NCBI RefSeq assembly: GCF_003253485.1
Contig: NZ_QKTX01000002.1
Location: 1 to 64,000, forward strand
DNA length: 64,000 nt
DNA from: Algoriphagus aquaeductus
Lineage (GTDB): Bacteria; Bacteroidota; Bacteroidia; Cytophagales; Cyclobacteriaceae
Direction of reading: 5' to 3'
In this document: positions 1-9,177 of the stretch, one piece after another
Numbering within the stretch: the first letter of the stretch is position 1
How the letters are laid out: the number at the start of each line of letters is the position of its first letter
Translations under genes and position numbers: made by a program
The notes under the pieces: model-generated
Seen by the model: the letters and a program-made list of their open reading frames with translations, nothing else
Database searches by the model: none
Told to the model about the DNA's origin: nothing

Positions 1-3000
1 GAAGCCCGAAGGAACACTCGCCGTGGCAGTCAGACTGCTCAACTCCGAACTCGAACACGATACCTGATCTCCACCACTCACCGGAGATGATGGCGCCGGA
101 AGGATAGTCAAAGTAACAGGAGTTCTAACAAGGCTTGCACAGCTTCCGTCAACTGTCTGGGCATAATAAGTGACCGTACCAACAGTGTTTAAGATTGGGT
201 TGGTGACCACATCACCACCGATAGGTGCATTATACCATACTAAGGTACCCGGTGCGGAAGCAGTTGCGGTTAGTGTCTGAACCGGGAAGGTCGCACATTC
301 TACTTTGTCGCCATCACTCACTGGAGCAGTCGGACCTTGAACGATTGTCAAGGATACTGGAGTTCTAGTCAAACTTGCACATCCAGTTTGATTGTTGACT
401 GCTTGTGCATAGTAGGTAACAGTTCCTACCGTACTTAGGGAAGGATTTGCTACTACACTTCCTCCTGTAGCCGCAGTGTACCAGACGACACTGAATCCAT
501 CAGGAACCAAGGCAGACGGTACCAGATTCTGAGGTTCAACAGATTCACAGACAATCTGATTGCCTTGACTTACCGGAGCAACTGGTGCCGCCAAAATGGT
601 CAAAGTCACGGCTGTTCTATCTAGACTTTCGCAGCCAGTCTCATTGTTAACCGCTTGTGCATAGTAGGTTACTGAACCCACAGTGTTTAGGGTAGGGCTT
701 GCCACCACGCTACCACCAATAGCTGCATTATACCAAACAATGCTAAATCCTTGTGGAACATTTGCTTCTGCGGTTAAAGTCTGAAGTGGGCTTACCTGAC
801 ATTCTACTTTATCGCCTTCACTGATCGGCGCAACCGGAGCCCCCAGGATAGTAAGTGTAACTGGAGTTCTGGTCAAGCTCTTACAGCCAGTTTCGTCATT
901 TACTGACTCAGCATAGTATGTAATTGAGCCCACTTGACTCCATGATGGACTTTCTACGATATTTCCTCCTATTGCTGCATCATACCAAGTAATGGTGAAG
1001 CCTTGAAGCTCATCCACACTTGCCAGTATAGTTTCCTGATCACCTTCACAGATGGTTACATTCAAAGGATTTGTTGGGGCAGAAGGCGCTGCATTGATAG
1101 TCAGCGTAACCGGAGTTCTGGTCAAGCTCTTACAGCCGGTTTCGTCATTTACTGACTCAGCATAGTAAGTTATTGAGCCTACTTCACTCCATGAAGGACT
1201 TTCAACGACATTTCCTCCAATAGCTGCATCATACCAAGTAATGGTGAAGCCTTGAGGTACCTCCACACTTGCCTGTATGGTTTCCTGATCACCTTCACAG
1301 ATAGTTACATTCAAAGGATTTGTTGGAGCAGCAGGTGCTGCATTGATAGTCAGCGTAACCGGAGTTCTGGTCAAGCTCTTACAGCCAGTTTCGTCATTTA
1401 CTGACTCAGCATAGTATGTAATTGAGCCTACTTCACTCCAAGATGGACTTTCAAAAACATTTCCTCCTATTGCTGCATCATACCAAGTAATGGTGAAGCC
1501 TTGAAGCTCATCCACACTTGCCAGTATAGTTTCCTGATCACCTTCACAGATGGTTACATTCAAAGGATTTGTTGGGGCAGAAGGCGCTGAATTGATAGTC
1601 AGCGTAACCGGAGTTCTGGTCAAGCTCTTACAGCCGGTTTCGTCATTTACTGACTCAGCATAGTATGTAATTGAGCCTACTTCACTCCAAGATGGACTTT
1701 CAACAACATTTCCTCCTATTGCTGCATCATACCAAGTAATGGTGAAGCCTTGAAGCTCATCCACACTTGCCAGTATAGTTTCCTGATCACCTTCACAGAT
1801 GGTTACATTCAAAGGATTTGTTGGGGCAGAAGGTGCTGCATTAATGGTTAGTGTTACGGGAGTTCTTTCAAGACTTGAACAAGAAGAACCAATAGATTGT
1901 GCATAGTATGTAACAGTTCCTACCGTGCTTAAACTTGGGTCTTCAACTAGGTTTCCGCCAACCGGCAGATCATACCATACGATTGTACCAGGGCCAGTAG
2001 CTGAAGCTGTAATCTTCTCTTCATCACCTTCACAAATAATTATATCACCATCGCTTTTTGGAGCAGCTGGAGCATCTAGGATAGTCAGTGTAAATGCAGT
2101 CCTCGATAGGCTCTTACATCCTGTTTCGTCATTAACAGACTCGGCATAGTAAGTAACAGAACCGACAGTATTCAAAATTGGATTTTCTACAACCTCTCCT
2201 CCGGTAGGTGCATTATACCACACCAATGTAAAACCACTTGGCACAGTTGCTTCTGCAAGAAGTGTTTGAATAGGATCTTCTTCACATTCTACTATACTTC
2301 CTGAGCTTTCAGGTGCAGCCGGTGCAGCCTGAATAGTCAGCGTAACCGGAGTTCTGGTCAAGCTCTCACAACCGGTTGTCGGATTCTTAGATGCGGCGTA
2401 ATAGGTAACAGAACCTACTGTGCTTAGTGTTGGGCTGTCTGTGGTTCCATTTCCATCCATGGTAGTATACCACACGATGGTGAATCCTTGAGGCACCATC
2501 ACTGAAGCAGAAATGCTTTCCTGATCTCCTTCACAGATAGTGATATCCAAAGGATTGGTCGGAGCTGCAGGTGCTGCATTGATGGTCAGTGTAACCGGAG
2601 TTCTGGTCAGGCTCTCACAACCGGTGGTCGGATTCTTAGATGCTGCGTAATAGGTAACAGAACCTACTGTGCTCAGTGTTGGGCTGTCTGTGGTTTCATT
2701 TCCATCCATGGTGGTATACCACACGATGGTGAATCCTTGGGGCACCGTCACGGAAGCAGAAATGCTTTCCTGATCTCCTTCACAGATAGTGATATCCAAA
2801 GGATTGGTTGGAGCTGCAGGTGCTGCATTGATGGTCAGTGTAACCGGAGTTCTGGTCAGGCTCTCACAACCGGTGGTCGGATTCTTAGATGCTGCGTAAT
2901 AGGTAACAGAACCTACTGTGCTCAGTGTTGGGCTGTCTGTGGTTCCATTTCCATCCATGGTCGTATACCACACGATGGTGAATCCTTGGGGCACCGTCAC

Positions 3001-4050
3001 GGAAGCAGAAATGCTTTCCTGATCTCCTTCACAGATAGTGATATCCAAAGGATTGGTTGGAGCTGCGGGTGCTGCATTGATGGTCAGTGTAACCGGAGTT
3101 CTGGTCAGGCTCTCACAACCCGTTGTCGGATTCTTAGATGCGGCGTAATAGGTAACAGAACCTACTGTGCTCAGTGTTGGACTGTCTGTGGTTCCATTTC
3201 CATCCAAGGTCGTATACCACACGATGGTGAATCCTTGGGGCACCGTCACGGAAGCAGAAATGCTTTCCTGATCTCCTTCACAGATAGTGATATCCAAAGG
3301 ATTGGTCGGAGCTGCGGGTGCTGCATGGATGGTCAGCGTAACCGGAGTTCTGGTCAGGCTCTCACAACCGGTTGTCGGATTCTTAGATGCTGCGTAATAG
3401 GTAACAGAACCTACTGTGCTCAGTGTTGGGTTGTCTGTGGTTTCATTTCCATCCATGGTGGTATACCACACGATGGTGAATCCTTGAGGCACCGTCACTT
3501 CAGCCGAAATGCTTTCCTGATCTCCTTCACAGATAGTGATATCCAAAGGATTGGTCGGAGCTGCAGGTGCTGCATTGATGGTCAGCGTAACCGGAGTTCT
3601 GGTCAGGCTCTCACAACCGGTTGTCGGATTCTTAGATGCGGCGTAATAGGTAACAGAACCTACTGTGCTCAGTGTTGGGTTGTCTGTGGTTTCATTTCCA
3701 TCCATGGTGGTATACCACACGATGGTGAATCCTTGAGGCACCGTCACTTCAGCAGAAATGCTTTCCTGATCTCCTTCACAGATAGTGATATCCAAAGGAT
3801 TGGTCGGAGCTGCGGGTGCTGCATTGATGGTCACATTAATTGGGGCTTTGGCACTTTCACATTCCCCATCCTTAAACTGAGAAATATAATAAGTGAAAGA
3901 ACCCGCAGCTGCGGTAGAAACCGTAGGAGCTCCACCTAATGGATTCATGTCTGAATCATACCACTTGAGGGTATATCCCATGGCGGGGCTGACAGAAAGT
4001 GCTTGGTCTCCATCACCTTCACAATAGACAAAATTTTGGCCGTTAGGTGC
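1..4050 (-). repeat. Tandem array of ~249-bp coding repeats (16 complete units plus a partial one)
   Basis: The RTPV-encoding landmark recurs at about 117, 357, 609, 861, 1110, 1359, 1608, 1857, 2094, 2346, 2595, 2844, 3093, 3342 and 3591, with a diverged unit near 3840. Spacing is mostly exactly 249 bp, with a few units of 237, 240 or 252. Two sub-families are visible. Units from about 2346 to 3800 are nearly identical (neighbours differ by about 3 of 249 bases where compared). Units from about 861 to 1857 form a second set (GCKSLTRTPV, WYDAAIGGNVVESP). Units at the two ends are more diverged. The pattern indicates recent in-frame tandem duplication or gene conversion. Confidence 0.95.
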
Positions 4051-5220
4051 AGGAGATTGAGTTGGTTTTACAATCGTAACAGAGGTAGTAGAGGTACACT
4101 GCCTTGAATCAGTGACCAAAACCGTATAAGTTCCGGCGGACAATCCTGATGGATCTTGCCCATTAAAAGAATAACCTGCATCACCAGTCTTGGTCCACGC
4201 ATAATTGTAGGGACCTACACCTCCATTTACAGTAAGGTCGATCGACCCGGTATTGGCATCTGAACAATCATCATCCACTTTGGAAGTGGAAAGCTGCAAA
4301 AACTGTGAAAGTATTAGAGACTGGATTGCGGATTGAGTAATACCTTCGCTTGTCACATCAAGTTTTACTTGATAAGTTCCCGGTCCAGGAAATGTATATG
4401 TTGGGTTTTGGGCAGTAGAAAACTGAGAAAAGCTTCCATTGTTTGCCAAATCAACAAACCATTTCCAAGAATAATCCCCTGGGTCACCTCCTGTGGAGTT
4501 ATCGAAAAATTTAACCTGATAGTCAACGCAATTAGCCTCATATTCAAATCGAGCCACTAAAGGAGTTCTTACTAAAAATCCATCTCTTTTGAAGAAACAT
4601 TGTGCTCCACCACCTTGGCTCGTTGGACATGCAGTTTCAGTTGTAGGAGCTCTACCAGTCTGCCAAGTCATAAAAAAATTTCGAATCTCGAATTCCTTGC
4701 CATACTCCCACTGAAATTCAGCGACTCTGTAAAAAGTACCACCTTCAAAATTAATAGTTTGAGAAGGAGTACTCGTGTCAATAACCCGAACACAGGTGGC
4801 AATATTTTCTGTGAAAACCCCATCCTGAAAAACATCATATTGAACATGAGGATTATATCCTTGAGCTCCACCTGACCTCTGAATACGAACCCAAATAGAT
4901 CCGGGTACCAAATCCCCCAGCTGATAATTGTCTGCCAGAAAAACAGGGTCAAAGGGTTGTCCATTAATGTTTCTAAATTGAACAGAGTCTACAGAAATGT
5001 TGTTTTGAGGACATTTTGGATCATTGACTAAATTGAAAGAAGAGGCTTGCGAAACTATAGTTTTGCCATCCTGTGCCCTTACTGCTCCTTGAACAAAAAA
5101 GAATATCAACATAAGTACCAGCCATCGGTTTAGCCCGGATGTTGACCACCATCTGTCTCCCCCTTGGCCTCCCACTTTCGGAGGTTGAAGAGACTTCTCA
5201 ATTTTGGATAAGTAGTCCAT
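1..5220 (-). CDS. Giant secreted Ig-like repeat protein (partial, C-terminus off the left edge)
   Basis: The frame stays open from the ATG at 5220 to the window edge, giving 1740 residues. The N-terminus has about 31 polar residues, then a hydrophobic stretch ending in VRAQ near residue 50, which reads as an extended signal peptide. Next come a unique domain, a PKD domain (about 225-293, motif PGTYQVKLDV), a SprB-like repeat (about 313-386, GSIDLTVNGG...YAW...AGTYTVLVTD), then more than 16 Ig-like (Ig_7 type) units of about 83 residues. Each unit has two cysteines, in ICEGD and TGCxSLTRTPV, and a YYA(A/E)S strand. Such proteins are usually large surface adhesins exported by the type IX system, whose sorting domain would lie beyond this window. 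Adhesin function and T9SS export are inferred; the repeat architecture is directly visible. Start choice is uncertain within the N-terminal 31 residues. Confidence 0.9.
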   Translation of the reverse strand, partial: MDYLSKIEKSLQPPKVGGQGGDRWWSTSGLNRWLVLMLIFFFVQGAVRAQDGKTIVSQASSFNLVNDPKCPQNNISVDSVQFRNINGQPFDPVFLADNYQLGDLVPGSIWVRIQRSGGAQGYNPHVQYDVFQDGVFTENIATCVRVIDTSTPSQTINFEGGTFYRVAEFQWEYGKEFEIRNFFMTWQTGRAPTTETACPTSQGGGAQCFFKRDGFLVRTPLVARFEYEANCVDYQVKFFDNSTGGDPGDYSWKWFVDLANNGSFSQFSTAQNPTYTFPGPGTYQVKLDVTSEGITQSAIQSLILSQFLQLSTSKVDDDCSDANTGSIDLTVNGGVGPYNYAWTKTGDAGYSFNGQDPSGLSAGTYTVLVTDSRQCTSTTSVTIVKPTQSPAPNGQNFVYCEGDGDQALSVSPAMGYTLKWYDSDMNPLGGAPTVSTAAAGSFTYYISQFKDGECESAKAPINVTINAAPAAPTNPLDITICEGDQESISAEVTVPQGFTIVWYTTMDGNETTDNPTLSTVGSVTYYAASKNPTTGCESLTRTPVTLTINAAPAAPTNPLDITICEGDQESISAEVTVPQGFTIVWYTTMDGNETTDNPTLSTVGSVTYYAASKNPTTGCESLTRTPVTLTIHAAPAAPTNPLDITICEGDQESISASVTVPQGFTIVWYTTLDGNGTTDSPTLSTVGSVTYYAASKNPTTGCESLTRTPVTLTINAAPAAPTNPLDITICEGDQESISASVTVPQGFTIVWYTTMDGNGTTDSPTLSTVGSVTYYAASKNPTTGCESLTRTPVTLTINAAPAAPTNPLDITICEGDQESISASVTVPQGFTIVWYTTMDGNETTDSPTLSTVGSVTYYAASKNPTTGCESLTRTPVTLTINAAPAAPTNPLDITICEGDQESISASVMVPQGFTIVWYTTMDGNGTTDSPTLSTVGSVTYYAASKNPTTGCESLTRTPVTLTIQAAPAAPESSGSIVECEEDPIQTLLAEATVPSGFTLVWYNAPTGGEVVENPILNTVGSVTYYAESVNDETGCKSLSRTAFTLTILDAPAAPKSDGDIIICEGDEEKITASATGPGTIVWYDLPVGGNLVEDPSLSTVGTVTYYAQSIGSSCSSLERTPVTLTINAAPSAPTNPLNVTICEGDQETILASVDELQGFTITWYDAAIGGNVVESPSWSEVGSITYYAESVNDETGCKSLTRTPVTLTINSAPSAPTNPLNVTICEGDQETILASVDELQGFTITWYDAAIGGNVFESPSWSEVGSITYYAESVNDETGCKSLTRTPVTLTINAAPAAPTNPLNVTICEGDQETIQASVEVPQGFTITWYDAAIGGNVVESPSWSEVGSITYYAESVNDETGCKSLTRTPVTLTINAAPSAPTNPLNVTICEGDQETILASVDELQGFTITWYDAAIGGNIVESPSWSQVGSITYYAESVNDETGCKSLTRTPVTLTILGAPVAPISEGDKVECQVSPLQTLTAEANVPQGFSIVWYNAAIGGSVVASPTLNTVGSVTYYAQAVNNETGCESLDRTAVTLTILAAPVAPVSQGNQIVCESVEPQNLVPSALVPDGFSVVWYTAATGGSVVANPSLSTVGTVTYYAQAVNNQTGCASLTRTPVSLTIVQGPTAPVSDGDKVECATFPVQTLTATASAPGTLVWYNAPIGGDVVTNPILNTVGTVTYYAQTVDGSCASLVRTPVTLTILPAPSSPVSGGDQVSCSSSELSSLTATASVPSGF

Positions 5221-5689
5221 ATTTGTAGAATTTAAAATTTCAGGATTCGTATTCACTTGATTTTTTCTGGAACAAATTCAAGGGTGTCATTTAAAGCAAT
5301 GATCCCCAACAATCCCCCTGACTCTCACCTTCTTATAGAAATCAAAAACCAGAGACCAACTCACAATACTTATTTTGCTATAAAAATACACTTATTTGTT
5401 TTTCATATCCAAGTATTTGATGGAAAAATTTTATTTGTAATGCATTTTTTTTATTACGAAAAGCTTTTTAGAGATTTTAAAAATCGTTTTTGTGGATAGA
5501 AATTCCTGTTTTTTTAAACAAAAGCCCGGAATTTGTCTTTGAAATGGAAGAAAAATTCTCAGAATGGAATCTAGAATCCCAAAAAATCATGCTCACACCG
5601 GTTTTTCCTGAATTGAAATCGTTTAGAAATAGACCTTGATATTGAGTACCTTTCTTCATCCACTCATAAATAAAGTCAGTCTGATTAAA
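5221..5689. other. Divergent intergenic region, no gene supported
   Basis: About 470 bp between the giant repeat gene (leftward) and the aldehyde dehydrogenase gene (rightward). It is AT-rich and should contain both promoters, but no perfect TAnnTTTG box was found. Short frames here (5257-5499 plus, 5477-5704 minus) have no recognisable protein character. Confidence 0.5.
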
Positions 5690-7117
5690 ATGAATTCTCA
5701 ACATACACTGCCACTATCACCATCAGATCTTTTTGAAAAGCAATTGAAAACCTCCATTTCTTGGCGAAAATCCGCTGCAGAAGAAAGGATCCTCCGACTG
5801 AAAAAACTTAGAGATTGGATCAAAAATCACCAAAAGGACATTCAGTCTGCCTTATGGATAGACTTTTCAAAACCTGCTCCAGAGGTCGATTTAAGTGAAG
5901 TTTTTCCGGTCACTTCAGAAATAAACCATGCCATAAAAAATCTAAAGTCCTGGATGAAGCCTAAAAAAGTGGCTACTCCGCTTCCCATGATCGGCACAAC
6001 AGGTTTTATTAAAGCAGAACCCAAAGGACGCTCCCTGATTATTTCACCCTGGAATTTCCCGTTCAATCTGACGGTAGGTCCATTGGTTTCAGCCCTTGCC
6101 GCCGGCTGTACGGCGATCATCAAGCCATCTGAATACTCTCCAAATACCTCTAAACTAATAGTAAGAATGATTCGGGAAATATTTGAGGAAGAGGAGGTAG
6201 CGGTATTCCTTGGAGAAACCTCTGTGGCCACGGAGTTGCTGGCTTTACCTTTTGACCATATATTCTTTACCGGCAGTCCTGCAGTGGGAAAAATCGTCAT
6301 GAAAGCGGCAGCGGAGCACCTGAGTTCGGTTACGTTGGAACTTGGTGGAAAATCTCCTGCAATCATTGATCAATCAGCCAACCTCGAAGACGCAGTTCAG
6401 AAAATCATGTGGGGCAAATTTGTCAATTGCGGGCAAACCTGCATTGCTCCGGATTATATTCTGATCCAAGAAGATTTGAAGGAAGAGTTTGTCATGAGGG
6501 CAAAGGTCCAGCTCCAAACCTATTATGACCCTAAATTCAAGGGGATAGAACTTAGTCCCGACTATGCCCGGATCATCAACCAAAAGCATTTTGAAAGACT
6601 GAGGAACTATTTGGATGACGCCTTGGAAAAAGGTGGGAAAATCGAATTTGGTGGAAACTACAATGCATCCACCAATTACCTCGAACCAACTTTGGTCTCC
6701 GGAATCAGGGAAGACATGATTCTTTTCCAAGAGGAAATTTTCGGACCCATATTGCCCATAATTACCTTTAGGGAGCTGAGTGAAGCCATCCTTCTGATTA
6801 ATTCGAAACCCAAACCATTAGCCCTTTATTTTTTCGGCACCAACTCCAAACCCATGGATCAAGTGATCCGAGAGACTTCATCCGGCAATTTGGTCATCAA
6901 TGATTGTGTCCTTCACTTCCTGCACAACGAACTTCCCTTTGGGGGCGTAAACAACAGCGGGATCGGAAAAGCCCATGGGCATGAGGGTTTTCTGGCTTTT
7001 AGCAATGAAAAAGGAATACTTAAACAGCGGGTTGGATATAATAATGTGACTTTGCTAAGACCTCCCTATGGCATCAAAGCCAAACAAATCATCTCCTCAT
7101 TGATCAAATGGTTTTAA
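5690..7117 (+). CDS. Aldehyde dehydrogenase, class 3-like family
   Basis: NAD(P)-dependent oxidation of an aldehyde to a carboxylate. The ATG at 5690 gives 475 residues, a normal length; the frame could extend to a TTG at 5636 but the extra 18 residues look non-conserved. Visible motifs are the SPWNFP cofactor-binding strand, FTGSPAVGK, the general base Glu217 in LELGGKSP, the catalytic Cys251 in GQTCIAPDY, EEIFGP and the C-terminal PFGGVNNSG. The 34-residue Glu-Cys spacing matches class 3 enzymes. The gene ends one base before the start of a lipoprotein esterase, so the two are very probably co-transcribed. The true substrate cannot be read from sequence; fatty or aromatic aldehydes are typical for the class. 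Confidence 0.93.
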   Translation: MNSQHTLPLSPSDLFEKQLKTSISWRKSAAEERILRLKKLRDWIKNHQKDIQSALWIDFSKPAPEVDLSEVFPVTSEINHAIKNLKSWMKPKKVATPLPMIGTTGFIKAEPKGRSLIISPWNFPFNLTVGPLVSALAAGCTAIIKPSEYSPNTSKLIVRMIREIFEEEEVAVFLGETSVATELLALPFDHIFFTGSPAVGKIVMKAAAEHLSSVTLELGGKSPAIIDQSANLEDAVQKIMWGKFVNCGQTCIAPDYILIQEDLKEEFVMRAKVQLQTYYDPKFKGIELSPDYARIINQKHFERLRNYLDDALEKGGKIEFGGNYNASTNYLEPTLVSGIREDMILFQEEIFGPILPIITFRELSEAILLINSKPKPLALYFFGTNSKPMDQVIRETSSGNLVINDCVLHFLHNELPFGGVNNSGIGKAHGHEGFLAFSNEKGILKQRVGYNNVTLLRPPYGIKAKQIISSLIKWF

Positions 7118-7118
7118 A

Positions 7119-7982
7119 ATGAAGATTCAGTCCCTTTTTCCGAAATCATTTTTTGTCTTTTTATTTTCCATTCTATTCCTCTATGGCTGTTCCTTAAATC
7201 AAGAAAACGAACTTGATCAACTTCCGGCGCTTGAGATATCGAATGCGTCCTATGGAATTGACCCCCGACAAAAAATGGATGTTTTCTTACCGGCTGGCAG
7301 ATCTGCCGAAAAAACCCGCGTATTGATTTACATACACGGAGGTGCCTGGATTGATGGGGACAAAAGTGAGTTTTTACAGGTCAAGCCTTTGGTTGAGCAG
7401 GCTTTTCCGGGATTTGCCATGATCACCATCAATTACAGGTTATATGATTTTGCGAGCCGACAAAACAGATTTCCTGCACAGGAAGAGGACATCAAAGCGG
7501 CACTCCTATATATAAGGAGTAAACTAGCCGAATGGGATGTGTCTGAAGGCATCCTACTAAGCGGCGCGAGTGCCGGGGCACATTTGGCTTTACTGCATGG
7601 ATACAAAAACAGGGAAGATGACATAAAAGGTGTCATCGCGTTTTTCCCCCCAACTGACTTGACCAGCTTATTTGGGTTCAACAATCTGACCACCTTGGGA
7701 TTGACCGAAATTATGGGTGGTACACCTCAGACGGTTCCTTTGATCTATCAAAACGCCAGCCCGGTAAATTTTGCAAGCTCAGATGATCCTCCTACCATCT
7801 TTTTCCATGGAGAAACAGACCAAGTGGTGCCTATGACTCAAAGTGAACGGCTTGAAACAGCATTAAAAAATGCCCAAATCAAACATGAGTTTGTCCGGGT
7901 CCCCAATCAGGGTCATGGCTTCACAGCCGAAACCAACGCCGCTCTTCTGATACAGGCCAACACATTCTTTGGAGATTTCTGA
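7119..7982 (+). CDS. Alpha/beta-hydrolase lipoprotein (esterase/lipase-like)
   Basis: 287 residues with a signal peptide and lipobox (LYGC, Cys24), so probably a lipoprotein anchored in the envelope. The fold is the hormone-sensitive-lipase/BD-FAE-like alpha/beta hydrolase type: HGGAW oxyanion-hole motif, nucleophile Ser151 in GASAG, Asp234 in HGETDQVVP and His266 in NQGHGF form a complete triad. It starts one base after the aldehyde dehydrogenase stop codon. The family hydrolyses small esters, including acetyl and feruloyl groups on carbohydrates; the natural substrate is not known from the sequence. Confidence 0.88.
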   Translation: MKIQSLFPKSFFVFLFSILFLYGCSLNQENELDQLPALEISNASYGIDPRQKMDVFLPAGRSAEKTRVLIYIHGGAWIDGDKSEFLQVKPLVEQAFPGFAMITINYRLYDFASRQNRFPAQEEDIKAALLYIRSKLAEWDVSEGILLSGASAGAHLALLHGYKNREDDIKGVIAFFPPTDLTSLFGFNNLTTLGLTEIMGGTPQTVPLIYQNASPVNFASSDDPPTIFFHGETDQVVPMTQSERLETALKNAQIKHEFVRVPNQGHGFTAETNAALLIQANTFFGDF

Positions 7983-7988
7983 AAAAAA

Positions 7989-8012
7989 AATCCCGCTCAA
8001 ATGGGCGGGATT
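7989..8012 (-). terminator. Rho-independent terminator of the sigma-factor operon
   Basis: An 8-bp perfect stem (AATCCCGC/GCGGGATT) lies just past the end of the minus-strand gene at 8024. Read on the minus strand it is followed by a run of nine T. It also sits just after the esterase stop codon, but the plus-strand side lacks a U-tract. Confidence 0.85.
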
Positions 8013-8023
8013 ACCGGGTTTCT

Positions 8024-8266
8024 TTAGACTTGATGAAGTCCCGTAGAATGGGCCAATTCTTTGATGGCTTTCACTACTTTTTCGGAAGGCTGCAGTTTGA
8101 CCTGCTCCAAAAACTCCACCGTGCTCAGCATTTCCACATATTCTTGCATCAGAGCGTCATCGCTGTGCAAGGCTTGCATCAAGAGTTCTTGTTCTACCTC
8201 CGGCATTTCTTGGTAGATATATCTAGCCAAGTCATTTGGGGTAAAAGATTTTATCATAGGCAACAT
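8024..8266 (-). CDS. Small acidic partner protein of the ECF sigma factor (candidate anti-sigma or regulator)
   Basis: 80 residues (77 if the second Met at 8257 is used), mostly helical, with no signal peptide or membrane segment. It overlaps the end of the upstream sigma-factor gene by 35 bp and shares its terminator, so the two are translationally coupled. Small soluble proteins at this position beside Bacteroidota ECF sigma genes are common and usually unnamed; a role in controlling the sigma factor is inferred from position only. No zinc-binding anti-sigma motif (HxxxCxxC) is present, so it is not a classical ZAS-type anti-sigma. Confidence 0.75.
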   Translation of the reverse strand: MLPMIKSFTPNDLARYIYQEMPEVEQELLMQALHSDDALMQEYVEMLSTVEFLEQVKLQPSEKVVKAIKELAHSTGLHQV

Positions 8267-8834
8267 TTAATTGTTTCATTTTTTTCCTCAGATGGATCAG
8301 CGCGTAGCGCATCCTGCCCAAGGCGGTATTGATACTTACACCAGTCTGATCGGCAATTTCCTGAAAACTCATTTCCAGGTAATGCCTCATGATCAAGACT
8401 TCTTTTTGAGTATCAGGCAATTCTTCAATCAGTCTTTTTACCATTTCCAGTGTCTCTTCCTTCACCCGGATATCCTCAATGGAATCCTCGGCAAACTTCA
8501 TCGAGTTGAGCAAATTGGATCCATCCTCCAATACAATGGTGGGATACCTTTTCGCTTTTCTGAAATGATCAATTGCCAGATTATGCGCAATCCTCATCAA
8601 CCAGGGCTGAAATTTGCCTTCCTCATTGTATTTGTCAGAATTCAGGGTCTGAATCACTTTGACAAACACGTCCTGAAGGAGATCCTCAGCAATTTCCTGA
8701 TCCTTCACGATCAGAAATATGGTGGTGTACACTTTACTTTGATACCGATCTACCAAAAGATCAAAGGCAGCCTCACTGCCATTTCTATACTGAGCTATTA
8801 ACTCTCCGTCCTCAGGACCCAATCGCTTACTCAT
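8232..8834 (-). CDS. ECF-type RNA polymerase sigma factor
   Basis: 200 residues, directing RNA polymerase to alternative promoters. Region 2 is visible near the N-terminus (AFDLLVDRYQSKVY, DQEIAEDLLQDVFVKV, PWLMRIAHNLAIDHFRK). Region 4 is at the C-terminus (LPDTQKEVLIMRHYLEMSFQEIADQTGVSINTALGRMRYAL) with a helix-turn-helix. This is the SigW/RpoE-like group frequent in Bacteroidota. It is first in a two-gene unit with the small partner encoded at 8024-8266. The leader lacks a Shine-Dalgarno sequence, as usual in this phylum. The regulon cannot be inferred. Confidence 0.92.
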   Translation of the reverse strand: MSKRLGPEDGELIAQYRNGSEAAFDLLVDRYQSKVYTTIFLIVKDQEIAEDLLQDVFVKVIQTLNSDKYNEEGKFQPWLMRIAHNLAIDHFRKAKRYPTIVLEDGSNLLNSMKFAEDSIEDIRVKEETLEMVKRLIEELPDTQKEVLIMRHYLEMSFQEIADQTGVSINTALGRMRYALIHLRKKMKQLNVAYDKIFYPK

Positions 8835-9177
8835 CTTAAGTTGGTTTATGAAAAACGTAGAAGTCTAGGCCATAGTATTTATTAGAGGTGAAAAGAAATA
8901 GGAATTAGGATTCGGTATTAGATGTTGAAGACTTCTAATCTAACTCGATTTTTTCTGAAATGTCAAGACCTTATTAAAATTCGAAATGAAATTTTGCAAA
9001 ACCTCGTTACGATTCAATAAGCAACTGGAAATCCAGATGACAAAGCCTTTCCTTTTGTATGACCTGTGAGTCAATCCAAAAAAAGGGCCAAAAACCTGAT
9101 GGATGACCAGTCTAAAATCCCTCAAAAATAAATCCCAATGATTACCTTCGTAACTATACATTGAAATAATCAGAAGA
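8835..9177. other. Divergent intergenic region with an inverted repeat
   Basis: About 340 bp between the sigma-factor gene and the DUF3127 gene. It should contain both promoters. An 8-bp inverted repeat (AGAAGTCT at 8859-8866, AGACTTCT at 8929-8936) lies upstream of the sigma gene. No gene is supported here. Confidence 0.4.

Noticed and set aside
2737..3939. Long plus-strand frame with repeated motifs (400 residues)
   Set aside because: It is the opposite-strand shadow of the 249-bp repeats of the giant protein; the repeat periodicity keeps all frames open and the cysteine/serine-rich product has no protein character.
5257..5704. Two short frames upstream of the aldehyde dehydrogenase gene
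   Set aside because: No codon bias or domain; they lie in the divergent AT-rich gap.
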